Assembly (NCBI GenBank): GCA_016763735.1
Contig: JAESTE010000168.1
Span: 1 to 13,969, forward strand
Direction of reading: 5' to 3'
Source of the DNA: Nitrospinaceae bacterium
GTDB taxonomy: Bacteria > Nitrospinota > Nitrospinia > Nitrospinales > VA-1
Length of the DNA stretch: 13,969 nucleotides
Positions 6,804-12,655 of this stretch are shown piece after piece. The notes below the pieces were generated by a model. That model searched no databases. It saw only the letters and a list, made by a program, of their open reading frames with translations, and was not told the DNA's origin. The position numbers were made by a program, and so were the translations under genes. Positions within the stretch are counted from its first letter, which is position 1, and each line of letters opens with the position of its first letter.

Positions 6804-7544
6804 TCAATGCGCTGTAAATCCACCATCCACAGGCAGCACGGTTCCTGTTATGAAAGAAGATTCATCGCTTGCCAGAAACAGGCATGCGCTGGCAACATCT
6901 TCCGGCTTTCCAAACCAGCCTATAGGGTATTCTTTGCTCCATTCTTGCATCAGAGCGGCATCTTTCATCAAGTCTGCTGTCATATCTGTTTCAATCAATC
7001 CCGGGCAAATAGAATTGGAACGAATTCCATAAGTGCCATATTCAACGGCTATAGAACGGCTGAACTGATTCAAGGCTCCCTTGGAAACATTATAAGCTGC
7101 CACTCCCGGAACAGCGATAAGACCGAGGATGGAGCTGATATGAACGATGCTTCCGCTTTTCTGAGCCATCATTATCGGTAAGACTCGGCGTGTAAGCTGA
7201 AAAACGGATCGGATATTTATATCCATCATTCCGTCCCACTGCGAGTCAGAAATCTCGTGCAAAGGCGCACCGTTAAAAAGCCCGGCACTGTTTACTAAGA
7301 TATCAATGCCTTTAAAATTATTCAGAGTTTTATTGATAAGCTTATCCAGGTCATCATTATGGGTCATATCACCTTGAACTATAAGGACCGAGTCACCCAA
7401 CTCGTCTGCCGCCGAAACCAGCTTTTCCTTTCGGCGGCCGAATAAAATCACCTTAGCCCCTTCTTTACAGAAGGCGCGCGCGGTGGCTAAACCGATTCCA
7501 GAGCCACCTCCTGTGATGATCGCTGTTTTATCTTTTAATCGCAT
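6804..7544 (-). CDS. Short-chain dehydrogenase/reductase (FabG-like classical SDR)
   Basis: 246 residues, standard for classical SDRs. The Rossmann cofactor motif TGGGSGIG is at 11-18, NSAG at 85-88 and structural Asn110 follows. The catalytic set is Ser138, Tyr151 and Lys155 (YNVSK). The PGLIETDM segment and C-terminal VDGG are typical. Arg37-Arg38 after the second beta strand suggest a preference for NADP(H). The family oxidises or reduces alcohol/carbonyl groups. The substrate cannot be told from sequence; a 3-oxoacyl-ACP reductase-like role is one possibility, but no fatty-acid genes are nearby. The ATG is preceded only by a weak GAAGA. The gene is divergent from the small membrane protein at 7680, and gatB follows 65 bases downstream with its own promoter candidate. 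Confidence 0.92.
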   Translation of the reverse strand: MRLKDKTAIITGGGSGIGLATARAFCKEGAKVILFGRRKEKLVSAADELGDSVLIVQGDMTHNDDLDKLINKTLNNFKGIDILVNSAGLFNGAPLHEISDSQWDGMMDINIRSVFQLTRRVLPIMMAQKSGSIVHISSILGLIAVPGVAAYNVSKGALNQFSRSIAVEYGTYGIRSNSICPGLIETDMTADLMKDAALMQEWSKEYPIGWFGKPEDVASACLFLASDESSFITGTVLPVDGGFTAH

Positions 7545-7577
7545 TCTTCGTATTTTAAATTAGAGTGAACAATAATG

Positions 7578-7600
7578 TATAATAACTTATCACTTTGATA
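7578..7600 (+). promoter_or_regulatory. Possible -10 element and small inverted repeat ahead of the signalling cluster
   Basis: A perfect TATAAT lies at 7578-7583, reading toward 7680, but the hexamer at the right -35 distance (TTAAAT, 7555-7560) is poor. Just downstream, TATCA-CTT-TGATA (7588-7600) forms a 5-base inverted repeat that could be a regulator site. The start would be about 90 bases before the first gene. The assignment is tentative in this AT-rich divergent region. Confidence 0.3.
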
Positions 7601-7679
7601 GGTAGTGCATGTCACATTTCTCGATCAATTTTGTTTTGCCGATTCAGTCAAGGTTATCCTGGTCGGAAGGTTACTAATT

Positions 7680-7928
7680 ATGAAATACGTTTATTTTGGG
7701 TTTGGCGGTTTTATCGGTTTCATTTGTGGTGTTGCCATTAACCTTATTTTTTATTTGCTGGACCAGTCCGGGGTAAAATTTGCCGCCTATCTTATCAAAA
7801 CCTTCGGATTTTTTGGGGAATATATTCTTAAGTTGATCGATGCGTTACCCATACTGGGGGCCGTGTTAGGAATTATTTTGATAAAATATCTATTTGGCCG
7901 TGAATTTGAAGAAGGGCGTGATAGATAA
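7680..7928 (+). CDS. Small integral membrane protein, unknown function
   Basis: The frame is open from an earlier ATG at 7605 (107 residues), but GGAAGG at 7665-7670, nine bases before the ATG at 7680, selects the 82-residue form. The dropped 25 residues also look unlike a normal N-terminus. The protein has two hydrophobic helices (residues ~4-27 and ~53-73), with a short amphipathic linker (GVKFAAYLIKTFGFFGEY) between them. The tail is charged (FGREFEEGRDR). A hairpin topology in the inner membrane is expected. No family is recognised. It is the first gene of the plus-strand run ending with the two-component system, 87 bases ahead of the next gene. It might modulate the sensor kinase, but that rests only on position. 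Confidence 0.72.
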   Translation: MKYVYFGFGGFIGFICGVAINLIFYLLDQSGVKFAAYLIKTFGFFGEYILKLIDALPILGAVLGIILIKYLFGREFEEGRDR

Positions 7929-7937
7929 AGGAGTTTT

Positions 7938-7962
7938 GCAAGGGTGAAATAGGGTTCCTTGC
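7938..7962 (+). other. Stem-loop between the first two genes of the signalling cluster
   Basis: GCAAGG (7938-7943) and CCTTGC (7957-7962) can form a six-base, GC-rich stem with a 13-base loop, starting 10 bases after the small membrane protein's stop. No T-tract follows, so it is not an intrinsic terminator. It could protect the upstream message end or mark a processing site. The rest of 7963-8015 shows no convincing promoter. Confidence 0.35.
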
Positions 7963-8015
7963 CGGAGCGGGTTAGTGTTAAAATAGGCATAGAGATTATT
8001 CTTTAAGGAATGTGA

Positions 8016-8222
8016 ATGAATAAAAAATTCAATGAAAATATACTTAAAGCCATGGAAGGGGCTCAGGAAGCGGTTAAGGTTTGCAAGCAAGCCATGATCG
8101 ATGCCAACGATGAAAGTTGCCGTGCCATGTATTCTGCAATCCTGAAAGATTGCGAAAAGCATATTCAAATGCTTAAAGGGGAAATTGAGCTGCACAAAGT
8201 CCAGAAGAAATGGGAAGAGTAA
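8016..8222 (+). CDS. Small helical protein of unknown function, coupled to the response regulator
   Basis: A 68-residue soluble protein with no signal peptide or membrane helix. AAGGAA (8005-8010) with a five-base spacer gives a convincing ribosome site. By eye it is two long helices, residues ~6-29 and ~32-66, rich in Lys, Glu, Ala and Met. It has three cysteines (23, 35, 46) and two histidines (49, 60). The second helix (DESCRAMYSAILKDCEKHI) faintly recalls half of a ferritin-like bundle, but no metal-binding pattern can be asserted. The stop TAA is immediately followed by the ATG of the response regulator, whose ribosome site (GGGAAGAG, 8212-8219) lies inside this gene. Translational coupling is likely, which suggests a functional link to the signalling pair. 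Confidence 0.75.
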   Translation: MNKKFNENILKAMEGAQEAVKVCKQAMIDANDESCRAMYSAILKDCEKHIQMLKGEIELHKVQKKWEE

Positions 8223-8891
8223 ATGCGTATTCTGATCGTTGAAGATGAAAAAAAAGTTGCCGCGTTTATAAAAAAAGGTTTGGAAGAAGAAACCTATGCG
8301 GTGGATATCGCCAGTGATGGAGAAGAAGGACTGCACCTCGGAGAACAAAACCCGTATGACCTGATCATACTCGATTTGATGCTCCCTAAAATTAACGGGT
8401 TGGATATTCTTTCCCGCTTGAGGTCGCAGAAAATTGATACTCCCATTTTGCTTCTTACGGCAAAAGATTCTGTTGACGATAAAGTCGAAGGGTTGAATCA
8501 GGGGGCCGATGATTATCTGACCAAGCCTTTTGCTTTTTCCGAGCTTCTTGCAAGAATCCGTGTGCTGTTGCGAAGAGGAAAAGCCGAAACCAAGACCACA
8601 TTGGAGATTGCAGATCTGACTCTTAACCTGGTCAGTCATAAAGTAAATCGAGGGAATGAAGAAATCGAGTTAACGGGAAAAGAATACAGTCTGCTGGAAT
8701 ACTTTATGCGCAATCAGGAAAAGGTACTGACGCGAACCATGATTGCCGAACATGTTTGGGACTATAATTTTGATACTTTTACAAATGTTATTGATGTTTA
8801 TGTCAATCACCTTAGAAAGAAGATTGATAAGAATTTTCCCGCCAAGCTCTTACATACGTTACGAGGGGTTGGATATGTGATGAAAGTATAA
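8223..8891 (+). CDS. OmpR/PhoB-family response regulator (CusR-like)
   Basis: 222 residues. The receiver domain (1-~115) has the acidic pair Glu7-Asp8, phospho-acceptor Asp51 (LDLMLP), Thr79 (LLLTA) and Lys101 (LTKPF). The winged-helix DNA-binding domain (~125-222) includes ELTGKEYSLLEYFM, the recognition-helix region FDTFTNVIDVYVNHLRKKID and the closing RGVGYVM. The TNVIDVYVNHLR-type wing is typical of the CusR/CopR/QseB branch. It is a cytoplasmic transcription regulator phosphorylated by a partner kinase, almost certainly the one encoded two bases downstream. OmpR-family regulators usually bind direct repeats. The target genes are unknown, and no metal efflux gene is present in the window. 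Confidence 0.96.
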   Translation: MRILIVEDEKKVAAFIKKGLEEETYAVDIASDGEEGLHLGEQNPYDLIILDLMLPKINGLDILSRLRSQKIDTPILLLTAKDSVDDKVEGLNQGADDYLTKPFAFSELLARIRVLLRRGKAETKTTLEIADLTLNLVSHKVNRGNEEIELTGKEYSLLEYFMRNQEKVLTRTMIAEHVWDYNFDTFTNVIDVYVNHLRKKIDKNFPAKLLHTLRGVGYVMKV

Positions 8892-8893
8892 TC

Positions 8894-10306
8894 ATGGCTT
8901 TCAAATCCATTCGCTCCAGGCTGACTGCCTGGTATGTCATGTTGCTTGCCATTATTCTGATTTTATTCAGCGTTCTCCTTAATTATTTTCTCGCCAAACG
9001 TCTTCATGAAAGTGTAGATAATTCCCTGACCGTTTCCGCTACGGTCGTTGCGACTTCAGCAACCATGAGGTTGAGCAATTCGCCCTTGCCAGGGCTGAAT
9101 CAACTCTTCGAACAGTTTATGAGCCAGGGAAATCTTAATAAGTTTTATCGGATTTATGATGGGTCGGGTAATGTCGGTTCCCGCTCTAAAAATATCAGCG
9201 CTTCGCAGTTCCCCTTGTCACAAGCCGCCTATGCCGATGCTCTGGAAGGGAAGAACAGTTATGAAACCTTCAGAGTAGGAGGGAAGCACCCGATACGCGT
9301 AATCACCATGCCGGTTCTTCTCGAAGGAAAACTGATCAATCTGGTTCAGGTGGGTACTTCTCTGGAAGCGGTTCAGGAAACTCTGAGGAATTTAAAAATA
9401 TTTTTATTTGCAGCGGTTCCTTCTGTTTTAATTTTTGCGGCGTTGTTCGCAAGGTTTATGGCGAGGCGAGCTTTGAAACCTATTTCCAGAATCATTGATA
9501 CGGCGAGGGAGATCGGTCAGGGGCAAGAGTTGAGTAAACGTATACCCGTGCTGAAAATAAAAGATGAGCTGGGGCAATTGGCGTTGACGTTTAACGAAAT
9601 GATGAACCGACTGGAAAATTCGTTTGCTCAAATGCGTCAATTCAGTAGCGATGCGTCTCATGAACTCAGAACACCCCTCACCGTATTGAAAGGTCAGAAT
9701 GAACTTATATTGAGCAAACAAAGAAAACCGGAAGAATATCAGGAAGTCATCTCCAGTAATCTGGAAGAGATCAATTATATGTCGAAAGTGTTGGAGGACC
9801 TCTTTGTGCTTTCCAAGTCCGATGAAAATCAAGTCAATCTCGATTGCAAACCGGTTGACCTGAGAGCCTTGGTGGAAGAAATCTGTAAGCATGCGGAAGT
9901 TCTAGCCGAAGAAAAGAATATAAAAATTGTAATTGCTTTTTTGGAGCCGACTGAGATCAAGGGTGATGAGGTGCGGTTGCGGCAAATGGTTTGGAATGTT
10001 TTGCAGAATGGAATCAAATACACGCAACGTGGTGGAGAATTAAAAATATCACTACAAAACGAAGGCGAGTTTGTATTGTTGACTATTCAGGATACGGGGA
10101 TAGGAATTCCTGAAGAAGATTTGCCCCTAATCTTTAACCGTTTTTACCGGGTTGATAAAGCTCGTACCCGGGATGAAGGCGGTAGCGGATTGGGACTGAG
10201 CATTTGCAGGCAGATTGCCGAAGCGCATAAAGGAAAAATTGAAGTTGGAAGTAAGCTGGGAGTAGGAACCCGGTTTAAAATACGCCTGCCAAATTCAGCT
10301 TGTTAG
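8894..10306 (+). CDS. HAMP-type sensor histidine kinase (CusS-like)
   Basis: 470 residues. The order is a first membrane helix (~13-33), a periplasmic sensor region (~34-167), a second helix (~169-189), HAMP (~190-243), then HisKA with phospho-acceptor His256 (SSDASHELRTPLT). The ATPase domain follows, with N box Asn368/Asn372 (NVLQNGIKYT), G1 DTGIGIPEEDL (400-410), F box NRFYRVDKA and G2 GGSGLGLSI (429-437). All catalytic motifs look intact. The arrangement is that of CusS/heavy-metal-sensor-type kinases, but the periplasmic region lacks an obvious His/Met/Cys metal site, so the signal is unknown. The ATG lies two bases after the regulator's stop, so the pair is cotranscribed and probably translationally coupled. 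Confidence 0.96.
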   Translation: MAFKSIRSRLTAWYVMLLAIILILFSVLLNYFLAKRLHESVDNSLTVSATVVATSATMRLSNSPLPGLNQLFEQFMSQGNLNKFYRIYDGSGNVGSRSKNISASQFPLSQAAYADALEGKNSYETFRVGGKHPIRVITMPVLLEGKLINLVQVGTSLEAVQETLRNLKIFLFAAVPSVLIFAALFARFMARRALKPISRIIDTAREIGQGQELSKRIPVLKIKDELGQLALTFNEMMNRLENSFAQMRQFSSDASHELRTPLTVLKGQNELILSKQRKPEEYQEVISSNLEEINYMSKVLEDLFVLSKSDENQVNLDCKPVDLRALVEEICKHAEVLAEEKNIKIVIAFLEPTEIKGDEVRLRQMVWNVLQNGIKYTQRGGELKISLQNEGEFVLLTIQDTGIGIPEEDLPLIFNRFYRVDKARTRDEGGSGLGLSICRQIAEAHKGKIEVGSKLGVGTRFKIRLPNSAC

Positions 10307-10336
10307 GAAAAAGAGAGCCGACTAGAGTCAAAGGCT
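10307..10336 (-). terminator. Probable intrinsic terminator for the aldehyde dehydrogenase gene
   Basis: Read on the minus strand, AGCC (10333-10336) pairs with GGCT (10316-10319). GACT (10326-10329) pairs with AGTC (10320-10323) across a tiny loop, with a three-base bulge on one side. This is followed by CTCTTTTTC. It lies about 58 bases past the original dehydrogenase stop at 10394 and directly abuts the kinase stop. On the plus strand no T-tract follows the hairpin, so it should not stop kinase transcripts in this way. Confidence 0.42.
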
Positions 10337-10393
10337 AATTTCAAACCAGAAGCTTTATGGTTACTGATCTATTGCTTGGTTCGCCCGCTGGCC

Positions 10394-10570
10394 TCACGCC
10401 GAGTGATGGAGCTGGATGATGACGTTTTTCACTTGCGTGTAATTTTCGAGGGCGTGGATGCCCATTTCCCTACCAAAGCCACTTCTCTTATAACCGCCGA
10501 ATGGGGCTGCAGCATCAAAGATGTTGTGACAGTTTACCCATACTGTTCCCGCTTTGAGGCCTTTCGCCAC
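10394..10570 (-). pseudogene. Displaced last 58 codons of the aldehyde dehydrogenase
   Basis: In the frame one base off from the main gene, the minus strand from 10570 encodes 58 residues ending at a TGA (10394-10396). They begin VAKGLKAGTVWVNCHN and contain APFGGYKRSGFGRE and LENYTQVKNV. These are the universal C-terminal motifs of ALDHs, covering the oligomerisation strand and part of the substrate pocket. They follow directly where the main frame departs, after His445/Lys446. Adding one base around 10570-10572 would rejoin both parts into 504 residues, a normal family length. Confidence 0.88.
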
Positions 10571-11907
10571 TTATGGGCCTTGTTAATATCTTTTGTCCAA
10601 ACACTTGCGGCGAGACCATATTCCGTATCGTTACCTTGGGCGATAACGGCATCAAGGTCTTCAAAAGGTGCGGCGACGACCACAGGACCAAAAATTTCTT
10701 CTGTCACAATTGTCATATCCTGTTTTATGTTATCAAATACAGTAGGTTCCACATAGTAACCCGACTGTATACTTCCAGCTTTGCCGCCTGTTAAAATCCG
10801 AGCGCCTGCCTGCTCGCCGGAGCGAATATAGTTCATCACTTTTTCCTGTTGTTCCCGGGAAACCAGAGGCCCCATGGTGGTGTCGGCGCACATCCCCGGT
10901 CCTACCCTGATATTTTTGGCCTCTTCCGTAACCCGCCCCATAACTTCTTCGTACACGTCCTGATGTATCAACAATCGCGAACCTGCAGTACAGACTTGAC
11001 CTTGATTGAAGAATATGGCCCCGGCAACTCCCTGTGCGGCAATGTCGAGATCAGCATCAGGGAAAACAATGCTGGGAGATTTGCCTCCGAGTTCCAGCGA
11101 CACCCTTTTTAAATTTCCAGAGGAGGCTTTAATAATTTGGTGTCCCACTTCGGTGCTTCCCGTGAAAGCAACTTTGTCGACATCCATATGTTCTGCCAAA
11201 GCCGCACCTGCATCACCGAATCCGCTGATGATGTTGACCACTCCATCAGGAAAACCAGCCTCGCTAAACAGATCTGCAAGGTGAAGTACTGAAAGCGGGG
11301 TCTGCTCTGCTGGTTTTAATACCACGCAATTGCCTGCAGCGAGGGCGACACCCATTTTCCAAGCGGCCATCAATAAAGGAAAGTTCCATGGGATGATTTG
11401 CCCAACAACTCCCATTGGTTCGCGTAATGTGAAATCTAAAAACTCAGCATTGGGTGCATAAGGAACGCTGATATCGATGGTCTCGCCATGAATTTTGGTC
11501 GCCATGCCGGCGTAATAGCGGAAGTGGTCAATGACCAGAGCAACGTCAACTGCGCGTGCGATAGTGAGAGGCTTGCCATTATCCAGAGTTTCAAGCTGCG
11601 CAAACTCTTCGGCTCGCGCTTCAATTAGATCGGCCAATTTCCAAATCAGTTTCCCGCGTTCCGATACGGTTAGTTTCCTCCACGGCCCATTTTCGAAGGC
11701 ATTTCGTGCTGCCTCGACGGCGCGATTGATATCTTCCTTCCCTCCTTTGGGAACACGAGTGAGGACTGTGTTCGTGGAGGGATCAAGGACTTCAAATGTT
11801 TCACCGCTGGCTGCATCGACACGTTTGCCATTGATCAATAATTTCTGCGATTTCGCAAGAAAATCTTTAACGGGTGAAATCGGTTCGGGAACAGTTACCG
11901 CATCCAT
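10534..11907 (-). CDS. Aldehyde dehydrogenase (ALDH class 1/2-like), frameshifted near its 3' end
   Basis: NAD(P)-dependent oxidation of an aldehyde to the acid is the family reaction. The intact frame gives 457 residues and holds nearly all key positions: cofactor-site IIPWNFP with Asn175, FTGSTEVG (248-255), general base Glu272 in LELGGKSP, nucleophile Cys306 in FFNQGQVCTAGS, and Glu404 in EEIFGP. From residue 447 the reading turns into a non-family sequence (WRKASKREQYG) and stops at 10534, because one base is missing near 10570. The expected C-terminus continues in the next frame to 10394. The ATG is secure: AGGAGA (11913-11918) lies five bases upstream. No homopolymer marks the break, so it is either a true recent mutation or an assembly error. 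The substrate is not identifiable. There is no signal peptide, so it is cytoplasmic. Confidence 0.9.
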   Translation of the reverse strand: MDAVTVPEPISPVKDFLAKSQKLLINGKRVDAASGETFEVLDPSTNTVLTRVPKGGKEDINRAVEAARNAFENGPWRKLTVSERGKLIWKLADLIEARAEEFAQLETLDNGKPLTIARAVDVALVIDHFRYYAGMATKIHGETIDISVPYAPNAEFLDFTLREPMGVVGQIIPWNFPLLMAAWKMGVALAAGNCVVLKPAEQTPLSVLHLADLFSEAGFPDGVVNIISGFGDAGAALAEHMDVDKVAFTGSTEVGHQIIKASSGNLKRVSLELGGKSPSIVFPDADLDIAAQGVAGAIFFNQGQVCTAGSRLLIHQDVYEEVMGRVTEEAKNIRVGPGMCADTTMGPLVSREQQEKVMNYIRSGEQAGARILTGGKAGSIQSGYYVEPTVFDNIKQDMTIVTEEIFGPVVVAAPFEDLDAVIAQGNDTEYGLAASVWTKDINKAHKWRKASKREQYG

Positions 11908-11959
11908 GACTATCTCCTGATTATAAATTTCCGAATATTGTCGTAGAGTTTGTTACTTA

Positions 11960-11995
11960 TTTGTTGGTACCCTAATTATCATCCTAGCCAACAAA
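11960..11995. repeat. Dispersed inverted repeat upstream of the aldehyde dehydrogenase gene
   Basis: TTTGTTGG (11960-11967) and its exact complement CCAACAAA (11988-11995) are separated by 20 bases, about 53-88 bases ahead of the dehydrogenase ATG. Centre-to-centre spacing is 28 bases, close to but not exactly three helical turns. It might be a pair of regulator half-sites. It partly overlaps the T-tract of the adjacent terminator candidate. Chance occurrence is possible for an 8-base repeat. Confidence 0.35.
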
Positions 11996-12016
11996 AAAAT
12001 AAAGGATTTTTCCTCT
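11993..12016 (-). terminator. Probable intrinsic terminator downstream of the SH3 protein gene
   Basis: On the minus strand, AGAGGA (12011-12016) and TCCTTT (12001-12006) form a six-base stem, including one G-T pair, around an AAAA loop. They are followed by ATTTTTTT (11993-12000). It sits about 115 bases after the SH3-protein stop and about 85 bases before the dehydrogenase start, so it would keep the two minus-strand genes transcriptionally separate. The rest of 12017-12130 shows no gene. Confidence 0.45.
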
Positions 12017-12130
12017 TACAGGGGAGGGAAAATTAGTAAAGCACGGGTTAAGGGTTTGGTGACCCCTTTGACTTTATGGGTATTAGCAGATATTACGCCG
12101 AATGGTAACCTATGGCCAGCGGCCGCTTCG

Positions 12131-12601
12131 CTATTGGATCCATACGAGAGAGCGATATATCCAGGCTTTATCGCCGGTGCTGTCTTCTATATGTACCCAG
12201 TTTTTATCTATTTTCAGGACTTTCATAGCGAAAAATTTATCTACGGGAGCCCAAGCCACTTTTGGGAATTTTGTGCCGGGGCCTTCGCGTAAATTGGTTT
12301 TGTTGTTTTTAATGACAGCGCATTTATATTTTTGAGTGGTGAGAGGAGCATGTACCCAATAGATATCGCCATCAACATCTTGAATCCGCTTCCAGGCACC
12401 TTTTACGCCTAACTGTTTGAATGGCATATATTTGAAAACCTCCCATAGCTTTTCATGGTTGGTTCCTGGTCCCTTTCTTAAATTAGCCCTTTCATTTTTT
12501 ATGCATAAGGCTTCCGAATATTGTGGCGTGACGATTGATATAGTGACGCACAGCAGGAGCAGGGTTGGTAGAAAGGAAAGTTTTGTTTTGAAACGATTCA
12601 T
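12131..12601 (-). CDS. Exported protein with two bacterial SH3 domains
   Basis: From the ATG at 12601 the protein has 156 residues and a clean signal peptide (NRFKTK, then LPTLLLLCVTISIV, with a probable SEA cleavage site before LCIK). The frame remains open to an ATG at 12670, adding 23 residues, but that start would overlap the divergent glycosyltransferase and place extra hydrophobic sequence before the signal. Two SH3-like repeats follow. The first has ANLRKGPGT (39-47) and W70...YWVHAPL. The second has TNLREGPGT (102-110) and NWVHIED...AWIYRSL. The domains are of the SH3_3/SH3_4 type, often linked to peptidoglycan or other envelope binding. There is no enzymatic domain. It may bind cell wall or a partner in the periplasm. 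No good Shine-Dalgarno sequence is seen. Confidence 0.83.
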   Translation of the reverse strand: MNRFKTKLSFLPTLLLLCVTISIVTPQYSEALCIKNERANLRKGPGTNHEKLWEVFKYMPFKQLGVKGAWKRIQDVDGDIYWVHAPLTTQKYKCAVIKNNKTNLREGPGTKFPKVAWAPVDKFFAMKVLKIDKNWVHIEDSTGDKAWIYRSLVWIQ

Positions 12602-12638
12602 AATAAATGGGAGTATTAAGTAATTAAAGATCAGTATT

Positions 12639-12653
12639 GGGGAAGGCTTCCCC
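12639..12653 (+). promoter_or_regulatory. Hairpin containing the glycosyltransferase ribosome-binding site
   Basis: GGGGAAG and CTTCCCC are perfect complements separated by one base, allowing an RNA stem of about six G-C/A-T pairs with a three-base loop. The GGAAGG core (12641-12646) is nine bases from the TTG at 12656 and is paired within this stem. No T-tract follows in either direction, so it is not a terminator. It could limit or regulate translation initiation. Confidence 0.45.
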
Positions 12654-12655
12654 GA

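Noticed and set aside
7890..8639. A 249-residue open frame on the minus strand, opposite the 68-residue gene and the response regulator
   Set aside because: It lies wholly antisense to two well-supported genes, has no recognisable motif, no ribosome site and Phe/His/Leu-rich composition typical of a reverse-frame shadow.
9428..9892. A 154-residue minus-strand frame inside the histidine kinase gene
   Set aside because: It is antisense to the intact HAMP/HisKA coding region and shows no family features.
8223..10306. Naming the two-component pair cusR/cusS
   Set aside because: The architecture fits that branch, but no metal-efflux genes or metal-binding periplasmic motif are visible, so the specific symbols are not justified.
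10376..10756. A 126-residue plus-strand frame over the aldehyde dehydrogenase 3' end
   Set aside because: The opposite strand encodes conserved ALDH motifs through this stretch in one or the other frame, so the plus frame is a shadow.
12056..12292. Two overlapping plus-strand frames of 77-78 residues with hydrophobic segments
   Set aside because: They overlap the second SH3 repeat on the other strand and have no ribosome site. The SH3 motifs are far stronger evidence.
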